A stretch of DNA of 64,000 nucleotides from Sclerurus mexicanus. Its lineage: Eukaryota; Chordata; Aves; Passeriformes; Furnariidae. The notes under the pieces are model-generated. The model was not told where the DNA came from, did no database searches, and saw only the letters and a program-made list of their open reading frames with translations. The stretch covers positions 379,464 through 443,463 of the forward strand of contig VWZF01002255.1 of assembly GCA_013396755.1 (NCBI GenBank), given 5' to 3'. Made by a program: the position numbers and the translations under genes. Below, in pieces: positions 22,666 to 35,729 of the stretch; the stretch's first letter is position 1, and every line of letters begins with the position of its first letter.

Positions 22666-23249
22666 TGTCCTGGTTTTGGCTGGCATAGAGTTAATTTTCT
22701 TCCTAGTAGCTGATGGTACAGAGCTGTGTTTTTGCATTTAGTATGACAGTAATGCTAATAACACACTGATGCTTTAGTTGTTGCTCAGCAGTGTTTACCC
22801 CAGGTCAAGGACTTTTCAGTGTCCCATACTCTGCCAGTGAGGAGGTGCCCAAAAAGCTGGGAGGGAGCACGGCCAGGACAGCTGACCCTAAATGGGCAAA
22901 GGGATATTCTATACCATAGAATATCATGCCCAGTATGGGGGATGCTGTCCAGAAGGTGCTGACGGTTGCTTGGAGATGGGCTAATCATCAGTCAGCAGGT
23001 AGTGAGTATCCCTGTATTGTATATACCTTGTTTCTTTTGCGTTTCATCCCTCTCTCCCTCTCCTTTTTTTTTTTTTTTAATTTATTTACCACTATAATTA
23101 TGTTTTACTTAGTTTCAATTATTAAATTGTTCTTATCACAACCCACAAGTTTTTCTTTTTTCCTGGTTCTCCTTCCTGTCCCACTGGGGGCAGGAAGTGA
23201 GGTAGCATCTATATGGTACTTAGTTGCCAGCTGAGGTTAAACCTCAGCA
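22666..23249 (+). mobile_element. Solo LTR, passerine ERV type (copy 2)
   Basis: Duplicate-B counterpart of the LTR at 18870-19453, with the same ends, the same flanking GCTGC/CCTGC pair and the same 15-T run. It must not be read as the second LTR of a provirus: the intervening sequence has no retroviral genes and the duplication extends well beyond the LTR on both sides. Confidence 0.85.
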
Positions 23250-25109
23250 CCTGCACACAGAAATGAAACCAAGGGGAAAACCACAGCTGAGATTTACAGG
23301 ACACTTAGAACATAGTACTCTGCAAAGGACAAATCTGGGGCACTGTTGTGTTTTGCCATCTGATGCACTATATCATTGCAACCCACTATCAAAATGCTAT
23401 AATTACATGTCAGCATGCTATGTCAGAGAGTGAGATATCATTATGCTGACCCATCTCTAGCTAAGTTTAGAGTCTTCTCAGTTGTCAGCAGCAGTTGCTG
23501 CTTCAGTAGACAAGACTACTCCAGTGATATTGGATCACTTGAGACAGGTAACAGCAGCCTAGAATTTCTAAGACTTGAACAACTGTATTACCAATGAACT
23601 ACTGGATCAATTTTTTTTTTTTTTTTACATAAGTCCCTTAGCCAAGGCTAGGTTTGGGGGAATAGATAAGAAAAGTCTCCATTTGGGAAGACATCTTTTG
23701 AGGCAAAGTTTTTTTGTTCATAGGGTCCTAGCAGGTGGCTTCTACATAATCTTTTTGTAAACTATTGAAATGGAGTCTAAAGTCTTTCTGTCTACAACTT
23801 CACCAGAGTACTGTGAGTTATAAAAAAGAAAGGATCAAGGATCAATCCAGGCAAACTGGACTCTCCCACTTCTTAAATAGTTTCTGTCTAAAGCAGCAAA
23901 AGACCGGCTTATATATTCCATACATAAAAAGAGTCCCATTACTTTGTTCTCTGGCAACTTTTTTTATGCTTTCAGGATTGCAGTTGTTGAGAATATTGGA
24001 CATTCCACATTGCAAGCTAGTAAGCTTTCAGAGCTGAAACGGGGAACCACAGACCAAATCTGGACTGCTCATCCAGGAAGAGGGTTTTTTTTGTTTGTTC
24101 AGGTTTTTTTTTAATACGGGATTCTTTTTACCCTTCCCTTCCCTTCTCCTTGAAGCACATACATCACAGTGCATTCGGTTTTTTACAACATAGAAGAAAA
24201 ATGAAGTACTGTAGCAATAGACAGTTTGGATTTGAAATTATTTAATAATAAGACAACTTATAAATGTGATTATATATTTTAAACAATTTAACAGAGCATA
24301 TTTAAAATATTATAGATCCAGGTTTTATTCCAATAAATACAATTACAACTAAATAATACAAGGCAACACAGAATTTTTTAATTTCTCTAGTTTAATCACA
24401 TCTAAATAAAAATACTCTCTGATATAAATCTGGGGTAACTGCATTAAGTGCTCTTACCTTCAAAGAAACATTGCATAGGGAGTGAGTGTTTAGAGTCCAC
24501 ACAAACTGCAACTCAGGTCTGTAGCTGATGAGCCTGTAAGAATGGATTCAGAGCTTCCAAGACCTTATGGCCTAAGTCATGCACATGGACAAAGAAAGAT
24601 GATGTGACTGTGAGTTTTTGTCAAATAGACCACCTCTGTCTTTTGTTTCACTCACATCCCGAAAGCTCAGCAAGTCCTTAAATTCTTTGTTTAATTGAGG
24701 GCTCTGTACCATATGCTCATGAGTCAGTTTCAGTCAAAAAAGTGACCAATATTATCGAAATGATAAATGGCTGGAAAGCTCTCAAGGAAGATAATTTATC
24801 TTTTCAGTTGCTAAGAGGAGCCCTTTCAGAAGATACATTTCCAAGATATGTATCTACATTTTTGAAAGTTATGCCAATTTTTGTTGAGTCTTTTTGGCTA
24901 TTGTTTACTCCACTGCCACTGTTTTTATAAATTTTACATAACTAAGTCAAAGATGAGGAACCCACCATGCAGTGACATGACCAGAAATGTATCCTGTTCC
25001 TTAGACAATATATATGTACTTTAAAATATTGTATTTCATGATTTCAGTATGAAGATGACACAGATGTTTCGAAGAGCTTGCAAGCGAAGATTCTGAGCAA
25101 ATTGGATTT

Positions 25110-27508
25110 AAAACTGAGATATAAACTTTTCAAGATAAATAATTCAAGCAGAATTTCCAAAATTTTCTTGTTGCAGTTAGGCATATAATAAAAAGAGGTT
25201 TCTGCTCACAGTACCAAATATGGCTTTTTCTCTTTTATCACTTCATACATTGTTTCACTTAAGTTAAATAACTCTAATTATATTTAACAATATTATCTTG
25301 TATAAGAAGTTCATGAAATATTTTGCAATAAAATATTTTAATTTTTTTTTTAGTTTTAGAGTAAGTTTCTTATATTTTGATTAGTAACACCCCAAAGACA
25401 TGCAAACCTTCTTCCCCAGAGTTACATGGTAGTGGGGGGAGAGGGGAAGTAATTAAATCAACATGGAATTTGACATAGATCAGGATTAACTTTTTAAAAA
25501 ACAAACCAAGTACAAATAAATATGAAACTCTTTATTTCTTCCTTTTTATATTAGCCAAACCAAGCTTCATAATAAACATTGTTTATATAAGGCACACTAT
25601 ACAAATTCCCATGCTCTCCAGAACCACTGGAGACAAACAGTGTCCTGCGGCCTTCTTCCCATAAACAATTATCAGGCTTTTTGTTCTGTAGCATTTGTCT
25701 CTTGTTCTTACTGTCTTGAATGCAGTGTTGAACCCTCTGGAAGTATTTTCTGTTACTAACACAAGTACCTTGTATGACTAAGACCTGAACTATGCTTTTG
25801 CCAGTCATGGGGATAAAGGGAGAAGGAGAAGAGGCAAGTAATTGGGGTAAGCAAGTCAGTTACTTGATTCTGAGAACTGTTTTCTGCCATTGTTTATTTC
25901 AGCTACTCATTCAAACATGTCAAGAGACAATCCAAACAATCTGAACTAATCGGGAGTATCTACATCTTCTTAAAAGTACAGTTACTGCCCCAAGCACATT
26001 TGAATTAGGTGGCCAAAATGGAGGCAACATTTTTGAAAAATCTTATAGTGAAGAAAGACAAAAGCAAAATCATGTAGATCTGTTTTTGTGATGCTCATAT
26101 AAGGTATTGCAGAGAAGATATGTGCAGCCTTTATATAATATGCTTTTTGAAAATATAAATCACTTTGCTAAAGTGTGTAGATAAAGTACTAGATATCAAA
26201 AAAAAATTTAAAAATCTATGTATTTCCCAGGGAAAAAAAAAAGGGGACCTTTCTCTTTTCACATAACTTTTGCTGAAAATCACCTGAAAACTGAATAATT
26301 CTTTTTCTGTTAAGAATCACAATACTAATTGACACTTAAATTTAGAAAGGGAAAAAGAATCAGAAAAACAGTTCCTGAGACCTTAAAATCTTCATATTCT
26401 ATCAAGTACTGTTACTTGAATGGGGTGCCATTTTTCATCAGTCCCATGGCTCCTCTGTTTTGAGAAGATACACTGGTTCCTTTCTGTGATCTCACTAGCT
26501 TCAAGTTTCCTTTGTAAAATAGAGAAAAAGTTTCCAGTTACCCTTTCATGTGTTCCTGACCAAAGTGTCCAACTTGCAAAGAACACGGAACAACTTTGTG
26601 TGATACTTACACTGTTGTTGACCCTTCATTCCCTTTCTAGGTGAGAACTGAAGAAATATTTTGGTTTCTGTTTCAAGAAGCCAGAAGTCTCCTGAGGTTC
26701 TTTGTCTTCACTATGTTAAACTGTATGTAACTTCCTCAGATATCACTTTAGGTCTTGCACCAGCATAATTGTTTTTAGTCATGCTCTAAGGGCTAATAAG
26801 TGTGCAGTGCATCAGGATGTGTAAACACAATCCACTGTATGGAGTCTCAGTGTAGATTTTGCACACCAAATACTGGACTTCTAAATGTTGACTATTTTCT
26901 ACACTGTAAGCAAGTACCCTTCTTAACTACGCAATGATTCCCAAAAGAAACACTAGAAATGGTTCATACTGAGCAGTTAATTGAGGGATTGAAGTTAATG
27001 TATCTGAATCTATACTACCTGAAGGAGAGTTTCAGTTGAACACTTTGAGCACACCCACCAGATTGACCCTCAGACATTAAGTGAGGCCCCTCCATATCCA
27101 GTACCTCAATCTTCTAATGCAGAACCTAACTCAGCACCTTCACACCAATTTTGCACTTTGGATGATTTGAACCACTGAGGGGAATGCTCTGTTCCATGTT
27201 CTATTTAGATGAATAAGCCAATAATTCACTGAGTTCATAGGCTGATGCTTAGGAGCAGAAACACGTGGGAACATGGCTGCTGAGACAAAAATGTGTCTGT
27301 TAATTAAGACTGTTTCTAAATATTCTGGTCAATATACCTGGTTACATGAAAATCTATGTGTGTGTCACCAGGTGTCAGCTCTGGGTATCAAAAGACTAAC
27401 AGATACTTTTGTTAGGTTTTTGATTGTGATTAGCCTCATTGTCATGCTCAGATTCTGCAGAAGCCAAGTACTGATATCATTACTGATAGATGACACTTCT
27501 CTATAAAC
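25110..27508. other. AT-rich unique sequence, no gene seen
   Basis: About 2.4 kb without a recognised repeat or coding exon. Open frames of up to 85 codons (25551-25808) and an overlapping sense/antisense pair near 26400-26640 show no family resemblance. Confidence 0.45.
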
Positions 27509-27513
27509 ATCAC

Positions 27514-28108
27514 TGTGGAGGTTTGGGTTGGCTCCCTGCCAAACTCAGCTGCTGTTCACAGAGATTCCCCCCTCCTGAGAGAGAAGGAAAAAAAGTACCC
27601 CAGGACAATTGTAGTAAAAGTATATATATTATATATATCTATATATTGACATATATTACAATTATATGCAATCAAACACTATGAATCTACAAAACAAGAA
27701 TCCCAAATAACTCCAAAAGGGGAAGGGGAGAAAATGGGAAAGGGAAAAGGGACAAAAATGGGTAAAACCAAACCAAAACAGACACACACACACTCGTAAA
27801 CAGGGTAAAGCTCAATAAGTAGCTAGCACAATAAAATCTCACCAAACTTCCCTCAAGAGAAGCAGTAGAAATCTCCACCTCTGTGTGGCTTTTGGACAGC
27901 AGCCCTCAGAAAGGCCTCAGATCAGCCTCAGAGCCAAGCCAGAGACCTGATGTGTTCCAAACACCTGAAAGGAAAAGAGAGGGAGGAAACCTCCTCCTCA
28001 CCTTATATACAGCTGATTACGTGAAGGAATGGTGTGGAATACTTCCTTAGTTATAACCTTGTTACCAGGGAAGGCCTAGACCAAAACTGAGAAAACTAAA
28101 CCACCACA
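27514..28108 (-). mobile_element. Solo LTR on the minus strand
   Basis: Read on the minus strand the element starts TGTGGTGGTTTAGTTTTCTC, a 5' LTR end common in songbirds, and finishes CCAAACCTCCACA, giving canonical TG...CA ends and a length of 595 bp. The flanks ATCAC (27509-27513) and GTCAC (28109-28113) agree at four of five positions, consistent with a 5-bp target-site duplication. A minus-strand TATA box (GTATATAAGG) lies at 28010-28001. The 3' part holds an AT-repeat tract (27618-27665) and a purine-rich tract. No internal viral sequence is adjacent. The TATA position relative to the 5' end supports the orientation. Confidence 0.88.
28001..28010 (-). promoter_or_regulatory. TATA box of the minus-strand LTR
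   Basis: GTATATAAGG on the minus strand lies about 100 bases inside the LTR's 5' end and would direct transcription leftward. Confidence 0.5.
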
Positions 28109-28113
28109 GTCAC

Positions 28114-28639
28114 TTGTTAGCTACTCTTTCCAGAAGTCTTTCTTGAGAACCACTGTGGAAATTTCAGTAAGTTGATGTTGATCACAAAGTATCTGTGGTA
28201 TAGATCAGTGATACCATGTCTATACAAGAAGCCACAACACCAAACTCTAGAAAGTTTTCCATAAAAGAGGAGCTGCTACCTCACACAGTGTGAAGAGAGT
28301 ATCATGCCTCTGTGATCCTTGCAGTTTACTAAGATTCCTAATAACACTCTGAAGTTACAATTTAAATGGCTACTTTTATGAGGATTTCTCTTTTATAGAA
28401 TGATCAGTTTATTTTATTTCCTTTTTACAAAAGGAGACCTCCCTATTTTTTCTCACATATTTCGGTACTTCCCTGATTTTCTGCAGGTCAATGATGAAGT
28501 GAGTTTCCGATTGTAAAAAGGGGAAAATTAATCTGCTAGCTGTCAGTCCATATTTTTCTAGAAGACAAAATAATGCCAATAAGACCTTCAGTCTTCTCAT
28601 GTGCTCTGTCCAGTTGCAGACTGGTGGGACCTGGCAATC
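28114..28639. other. Unique sequence, no gene seen
   Basis: No repeat or coding exon recognised between the LTR and the conserved-looking block to the right. Confidence 0.4.
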
Positions 28640-29790
28640 ACGAGTTGCAGAAGAGTAGGAAATAAGCTATTGTTGCCCAAGAGTATTGAACATTGCAGCT
28701 CCTACTGTGTCACGGCAGATTAATGAGGCCAGTGGCAAAGTGAGATTCTAGGTTTTGTTAGCATTTTAATTGTGGTAAACATTCCCTCCCAGCAGGATAG
28801 CCTCCTGTGATGTGGTCTAGCTGGCTTAGAGACATATGAAAGATGTTAAGAACAGTTTTCAGATTGTAGGTGATCATTCCTTTCTAAAACCTCAGCAGAC
28901 ATTTTAAATTGTCTTGAAACCACCACCATAAAACAAAGGCAACCAAGGCTGGAGTAATTTTTTGAATGTACGCCAAGTTTCCACAGGAGCAATATATTTG
29001 TGCTCTGTTGGTTTTGCCATATATTTCCTTACTTACTATGTATCAATATTGTTTTTGCAGGATTTTGCTTCAAAACACCCAGGCACAATGTGTCTGGATG
29101 ACTTTCACTGATACCAGTGATGAAACCACTGAATGATCATGTGGATCAGATAATTAACAAAGAATACAAGCTTTGTTGCTGTTTACAGACTCTATTGGAA
29201 AGGGGAAAAAAAAGTAATATTTTTTAAATGGACAAATAAGATAAATGTTTGCTGATACGTCAGGGTGTTGAAAAAATAGCCATAGTTAATAGGTGTATTA
29301 TTTAAAATGTTTCACAGCACCAGGTCACTTACACTTGGCCTGATTTATGATTTTCTTCGAAACATTCTCATTCATTTTGAGTTTTAACATGCTCATCAGA
29401 ATTACTTAAGCTAATCTGCTTGATTACTCCTGTAGCAGCTCTTGGCTTTATGTCTGCTTAGTTACAGACTTTGTATTCAACAGGCTCTCTAGTTGCCCTA
29501 GCAGTATGACTCACATACAGTACAAGGCAAATACCAAGGTGCTGTCAGTCACAAGAAACTGATAGAAGTGGAAGGGAAGTATTTGGTGGTTTCTTTTTCT
29601 GACCACAGGGTGTTGATGGAAAGAAACAAGGCAGGACAATCATGCTGCTTTCACATTTTGCTCGAGTGCCAGGAGGCGGTTCTTTCACAGTCACTTCAAT
29701 TGTTCCTGTTTAACATGGAAGCCTTAAGCCAGACATAATTAGACTTTTTCTTGACAAATCATTTGTGCAAAGTCTTGACAGGTTGAAAAC
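28640..29790. promoter_or_regulatory. Candidate conserved noncoding cluster
   Basis: About 1.1 kb free of recognisable repeats, with several blocks of conserved-element texture: CACGGCAGATTAATGAGGCC (28711-28730), AGCATTTTAATTGTGGTAAA (homeodomain-type core), GCTGATACGTCAGGGTG (CRE-like, CpG retained), GGAGGCGGTTCTTTCACAG and AGCCAGACATAATTAGAC near 29670-29745. No reading frame runs through it. The boundaries are approximate and the call is by inspection only. Confidence 0.33.
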
Positions 29791-32700
29791 TGAAACAGTT
29801 GTGCTGCATTCTTCAGGGTTTGAAACAGACAGGATTACTGAAAAATGAAAGCAAGTACTGTGAAAGCTATAACTTGCAGAAATATGTGTCTAGCACAAGT
29901 ACAAAGTCTATGTCATGTTTGATCAAAACAATTAGAATATTGTCTCGTGCTTTGCTGGTGTTATACTACAGTATGTTAGTAATATATAAGGGCTGTAATT
30001 CAATAGATAAATTCTGTGCCAAACGAGATGCAAGCAAACACACCAAAAAATATAATATGCACATATCTGATATTATTGCAGAGCAAAATAAGTGTGTAAC
30101 TGTTACATTTTGAGCTCATTTAACAACTGAAAGCTTCTCCTAGTAAGATGAGCTATTGCACTGAAAAAAGAAGACTCAATGAAACTGTTATCATATGTCA
30201 GTACACTTGTGAAAATAATCACAAAATTATAGAATCATTTAGGTTGGGAAAAAACCAATGATTTGTTGCATCTAAGATATTAATTTTCTTTCCTATGAAG
30301 GCTAGTATCAGTAATAAGACTTGTTCAGTGACATAATGGTTAGATAGCACAGATGTAAAAGTTTTGAATTATTTGGAAATTTTTCAATCATTACATAATG
30401 AACAAAATCCTCAAACATCTTAGTTTGCACTCTTGGCTGTAAATACCAGGATTTTCCTGAAAATGAATAATTTTAGATAAGTTTTAAAAGCAGATGTATA
30501 ATTATAAGGAAGGGTTTTATGAAATATACTATAGGAAGTTCCTCCAGTACATTGGAATGCAAATAATTGAATCAGTGCTTTTCATAATGCATCCTAAATA
30601 TTAGGTGAAACGGAATTACTGATTATTCCCTGTAACATCTTTTCATGTTACTTCACAATATGCAGCAATTTGTAATGAATCTTTTTGGTAAGCTAGTTCT
30701 AAAGCATGATGCAAGATCTTTTCCACTAACATTTTCCAAGGCACTAAGTCATGTAAATGTGGGAAAAGTACATTCCACAGTCACAGGTGATCTTTCAACT
30801 TCTCTGTGGACAAAAAGTATTCTCTTAGATGTTGTAAAGTCTGTATCATATTCTGCACAGTCAAACAATAAAAGAATGTAATGAAATCATCAAATGCAGC
30901 TTTCAATTTGGGTCAAATTTTGCAATTTCACCATGATATAGTTCTGTTGTGCCATTGTATGTATGTGCAAAAGCAAAGTAATACTGCCACAATAAAGTTG
31001 TCATGTTCAAATGTAATCATCTACATCATGCATAGTACATGTGCATTCAAAAGATCCTAAAAGAAAGGTTCCTGTAGAGGTAAAAATGCATGTGGAAATT
31101 CACAGGTCCTACAGATCTTCATGTTCTTTGCTCTTTCACCAACTATGGTGAGATGAAGCTTCATGTAGTTCTTTTTTATGGCTTTCCTTAACAGACTGTA
31201 TTAGTAATAACATTTCAGAATTACCTCAGGTATTGATATAATTTCTTGTCCAATATTGAGAGAGGAGTGACTTCTTTGTATCTCAGTTCATCTTTCAGTT
31301 GTCATCCTCTATCAGTTCACTAAGTGGTTAAGGAACCATACTGAGTTGTGCCTTCATACCTTTTTATCTCACATGACTCTGCCTTGCTCTCAGTAATCTG
31401 CAGTTCTTAAATATAAATTGATCTAACCCTCAGAAGATTAGTGTTTGTAACAAAAATGCAGTTAGTAACCCAAGAAAAAATACTTCTGCCAAATATATTG
31501 TGTTTTTTCCCCTGCCGCTACACAATGGTGAAATTCTTGTTCATCATGAATATGAGTTTTAGCTTTGGTAGCTTGGAAATATATTCTTTTAATTGCATTT
31601 TTACTGCAATCCAGTCTTGTTTAAGAGACAAAAAAAATTTTCATAAACCTGTTTGACTCAGAACATATGTTTATGTTCTTGTAGCTCACTCAGGAGTGCT
31701 TTTGCTTGTGGTACAGAATGGATTGCTTAGACACAAGAAAAGGTAGTAATCTGTGAAATATTTGTGATAATATGTAATTTATCAAAGATTTACTTACAAA
31801 CCCTGTGTTAAAGAGTGTTAGGACAATCTCTGCTTTGTTATTTTAAGCAGTGCTTTTCACTTTGATTGCATGCAGTAATTTCTCAGCTTCAGAGGAAACC
31901 TTATTTTTTAATTTTTTTTTGTTTGCATAATAAATCCCTCCTGTATTTTTCCTCAATGCTGCCTTCTCCTAGCTGTACTACCTTTCTGAAGTGCAATCCT
32001 GTAGCTTCACTTCCTGCTCCTCTTTCTAATGTTTGTTAGCATGGCTGTTCTATATTGAATTATGGAAACAGTGAAAGCAAGGGTGCCTATAGGCAGCTCG
32101 GTCATGTGTGTCCATGTGAAAGTTGCCAGCACACTGCCTGAGGGGAAGCAACCCTTTCGCCTTGAGATACCAAGACATGCTGTCAGCATTTTCTAGGAGA
32201 AAATGTGTTTCTGTTTTAAGTGTGAGAATGAAAAGAATAAGAAAAAATAATAATATTGTGCTCTGAGAATAGCATAGGTGTGTGTTTATAAGCCAAGTCT
32301 TTGGTAAATCATTAGATCTCTATCTTTTGAGTCTGTGACAAATACTGTAGCTTTAAAATAACTGAAATATTTTTGTGTCTAATGATTGACATTGTGCCTC
32401 AGAGTGTCTGCCTACCTGGGGGAAGGTGTAAAGGTTGTGGGAATGGTCTTTGAAAGGAAAGATAAGAATGAAATCAAAGCAGCACTGACCAGATGTTGTA
32501 ATTCATAGTCATATGGTGTCTGTACACGAAGATTTGTTAGCAATGACACCTCCTTTCCAAAAACATTGAGTAAATAGAAATAAATACATTAAATTCTGTA
32601 ATGAGATGTAGATGTCCTCTTGTCAGTTCATAATAGTTATGATTTTCTTGCCAAAGTAGCAAAAACTAAAAGCAAATTGATTGGGTTAATAAAAAAAATA

Positions 32701-32834
32701 ATTACAAAGCTGAAAAGGTCTTGATTAATACTATTTTTAATGTAATTCAGTATTATAGCCAGTCAAATACACTTCTGGCCCCAGCCATCATTGGAGACAA
32801 AAAAAAAAATTGTCATATTTCAATACAGTTTAAC
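29791..32834. other. AT-rich unique sequence, no gene seen
   Basis: Contains one short CR1 fragment (30219-30285, listed separately). Open frames at 29799-30113 (104 codons) and 30645-30881 have AT-driven composition and no recognisable domain. Confidence 0.45.
30219..30285 (-). mobile_element. CR1 LINE terminal fragment, minus strand
   Basis: ATTATAGAATCATTTAGGTT followed by GGGAAAAAACCAATGA is the reverse complement of a CR1 3' end ('aatcatttaggttggaaaagacc' type). Only about 65 bases are recognisable. Confidence 0.65.
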
Positions 32835-33030
32835 ACCAACACTCTTCAGCTGCCACTCTTCTGCTGAGCAATGCACCTGTGGATGCTTAACACCAGCACA
32901 CAAATCCATAGGCTACATCCCTGGTCACGTGGTTTTCTCTCCTCTGCAGCCAGTGAATTCTATGTACTATGAAGTTTCTCTGCCATTAACCTGCCGGCCC
33001 TGTGGAACAATAATACAGCAAGAGGAATGA
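32835..33030. promoter_or_regulatory. Candidate conserved noncoding element
   Basis: A locally GC-richer stretch with CCATAGGCTACATCCC, GGTCACGTGGTTTTC (E-box CACGTG) and TTAACCTGCCGGCCC, in otherwise AT-rich DNA. A 79-codon plus-strand open frame (32791-33030) crosses it, so a coding origin is not excluded, but the frame has no recognisable domain. Confidence 0.25.
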
Positions 33031-35729
33031 TTTTCATTCCTTAGAAAGCTGCCTAAAATCTCATTTATGTCTTCTATCACAGCTCACTTAGGTTGCCTGA
33101 ACTTGCATTAAAACTTAGCTGAGAAAAATTGGCTCTCAGTGATGCTCACTCATTGTATTATCTTTTATTTTTGTGATCCCAGTGCCAGAGAAAACCTTCT
33201 TTTTATGTACAATGATGACATGGTTAATGCGAATAGAGAAGGCTGGAAACAGACAGCAAGACCGAAAAGGTGTAAAGCACATATTATGTTGTTTGAAATA
33301 CAACTCAAAAAATGGGCATACTTAAGCCTGGTGCTGCATGAAGACTCATCCAATTTTTTCTTGTATGTAAGCTTAGAAAAATAAAGACATAAATGCATAA
33401 GAAATTTTTATTTGTATACCACAGTCACCAAGGAGAAGACAAATTTTCAAAAGCATTGTGAATACCGTTGTAAACGCAAACAGAATATCCTGAAATGGAT
33501 TGGGACAACAGGAACAAATTTCTCTTGATACTAATGGATTTGGGATTAAGCTGTAAACAACAAACTGGAAAGGGTACTTCACAAAAAACAGGAGTGTAAA
33601 ACTCCATGTTTGACTGTTGGGAAAAATAGCCAGTAGAGCAAACAGCTCTGGCATCAATGGTGTGCAGCACCCTGAATAAATGCTGATGGCAGTGCTGGCA
33701 CATACAGGGGAATGAGTAACACAAGGTATCCACAGTGCAAGCTGGTATGAATTTCAAGACAGCATAATACAGTACCCAAGAGTAAAGGTATGTTGTAAAG
33801 TAAAGAGTAAAAGTAAAGATGTTGGGGTATAAGAATGCTTTTGCTGCAAGGAGAGCATTTAGTTTCCAATAAAAATACAATAGGAACTATCTCAAATCCA
33901 ATTCATTTAAATGACTGAGTGAACAAATTGACTTTTGTACCATGCTGTGACTAACTACTGTTTTGAGCTTCATTGGAATAAAATAATTTTATTCAAAATT
34001 TTGTTCTACAATCAATAGAAATGTAAACAGAGGATCTTATCAACATGACTGTCCCAACAATGCTGTAGTACATGAACAAGTCAGGGAAAGATGTTACTTA
34101 TGAGACTACAGATGAAAACACAAGTTTTGTGAATTATGTCTGGAAACCCCAAAAATTTGTAGAGGTCTGGGATGGTATGGTGTGAATAATTCCACTCCAT
34201 AGTCAAGCACTCACAAGACAACCCAGCTATTTTAAGCAGTCTTAGTGTAGAATAAATTTGATAATTCAATCTACAAGTTATAACAGTAATGTCTGGGTGA
34301 TAGAAAGATACACATTTAGTTCTATAGAGGTGCCTTCTAACAGAAACAAGACAGAAGTACAGACTTAAGAAAAAGAAAAGACTTTTATCAGCAAAGACAA
34401 TAGAAGAGTTTGAGGGAAGAAAGCAGCTCTAGAAACAGAAGAAAGTCTACCTAATAAAAATGATGGTGTCTTAATTTCCATTCACACAAGGAAACTGTTT
34501 CATAAGTAAAATGTGCAATAAGTGGGAATGACCTCTTGTGGCATTAAATTGTACTGGTATCTTGCACGCAGTACTGGAGTGATTAATTTCTACTAATTGG
34601 AAATGTAAAATCTGAAAGAAATAATTATATGTCTGTGACCATATATCATGTGACTATAATCGTATTTAGTTGGACTGTCTGGGCTCCAGGAGATTACAGC
34701 AGAAGTCTAGTCTCCCAGAACTTCCATCATTATGATATGCTGAATCAGGGATGGGGAATCCCTGCTCAACACACACTGCAACAAACATTGCAATTAGGTT
34801 TTTGTGCTCCTTCCTCATGCTGCCACCTTATCTGAGCTGGTTCTCTGCTGATTAATTTTCTTCCAACTCTGACACAAAGTCAAATACTATGAAAGCAAAT
34901 CATGTAACTGTGTTGGTGACAGAAAATGAGACAGAGCACTGTATTCAGTGTCCAGTAGCTCAACTCTGTTGTCTGTAACAGCTCATACGTCTGATCCTTA
35001 GGGATGCTAATGACAAAACAATGTTGCCCTCTCATAGCTCCTGCAGAAAATTTACTAGCCAAAAGTAGAAACATCCTAGCCTCAAGTCTGTAAATAGGGC
35101 AACAAAATATTGTAGTTAAAATAAAAAAAACCAATGGTTGATTGGCTTAAAATAGTTGATATACATAACCTATTATTATTCATCACCAGGTAATTGGGCA
35201 AGAGTGAAATCAAAACACTGTTCAAGACTTTCTCAGGCCAAAATGTTTGGATGAAATTAACATAGCTGTGTACAAGATGTCAAAATTTTGTTCTAGTTGA
35301 ATATGTTTGGTAAACTTGATGCTGTTTATTAGCAAGCTAATGTGGTTAACTGGTGACATGGACATCTGTTGATCTGATCAGCAATGATGCAGGAATTGGT
35401 AATTCTCTGGAGAATGGTTTACACCACCATCTATGGATCTTCTTGCATAATCAGTATGATTAGCCTTTGATGAACAGTTCTATTTTCCCAACCTTTTAGC
35501 TGGTGGCTTACACAGTCTATATACTGCCTCCTATAAACACTTCAATCAGAAACAATTTCAAGAAAAATATTATTCCCAGGGTTTCTCAGTTTGCATTGCT
35601 TCTACCAAATGCTTTTTTGAAAGGCCTCCCCTGAGTTTAAAGCAGTCTCCTTGCAACATTTCAATTGTTTTATTTCTTATTTTTTTCTTTCTTTGTTGTT
35701 GTTCTAAATTAAACTCTATTGGAGACTGC
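33031..35729. other. Unique sequence with the window's longest open frame
   Basis: A minus-strand frame at 33425-33880 is open for 151 codons, the longest in the window. It is rich in Phe, Tyr, Leu and Cys, has no recognisable domain, and overlaps two other open minus-strand frames. I regard it as chance. No repeat family was recognised. Confidence 0.45.

Larger units (their letters stand above)
21316..25109. repeat. Direct duplicate B, copy 2
   Basis: Second copy of 17520-21314, nearly identical, ending at the shared GAGCAAATTGGATTT before unique sequence resumes at 25110. Both substitutions I found lie within the first 105 bases; the only other difference noticed is the poly-T length. Confidence 0.93.

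Noticed and set aside
18870..23249. Two identical LTRs in direct orientation about 3.8 kb apart, looking like a provirus
   Set aside because: The identity extends far beyond the LTRs on both sides and an N lies at the duplication junction. The sequence between them has no retroviral coding content. This is one solo LTR assembled twice.
33425..33880. Longest open frame (151 codons, minus strand)
   Set aside because: Composition is rich in Phe, Tyr, Leu and Cys with no domain, other minus-strand frames overlap it, and no splice or promoter signals are evident. Consistent with chance in 64 kb.
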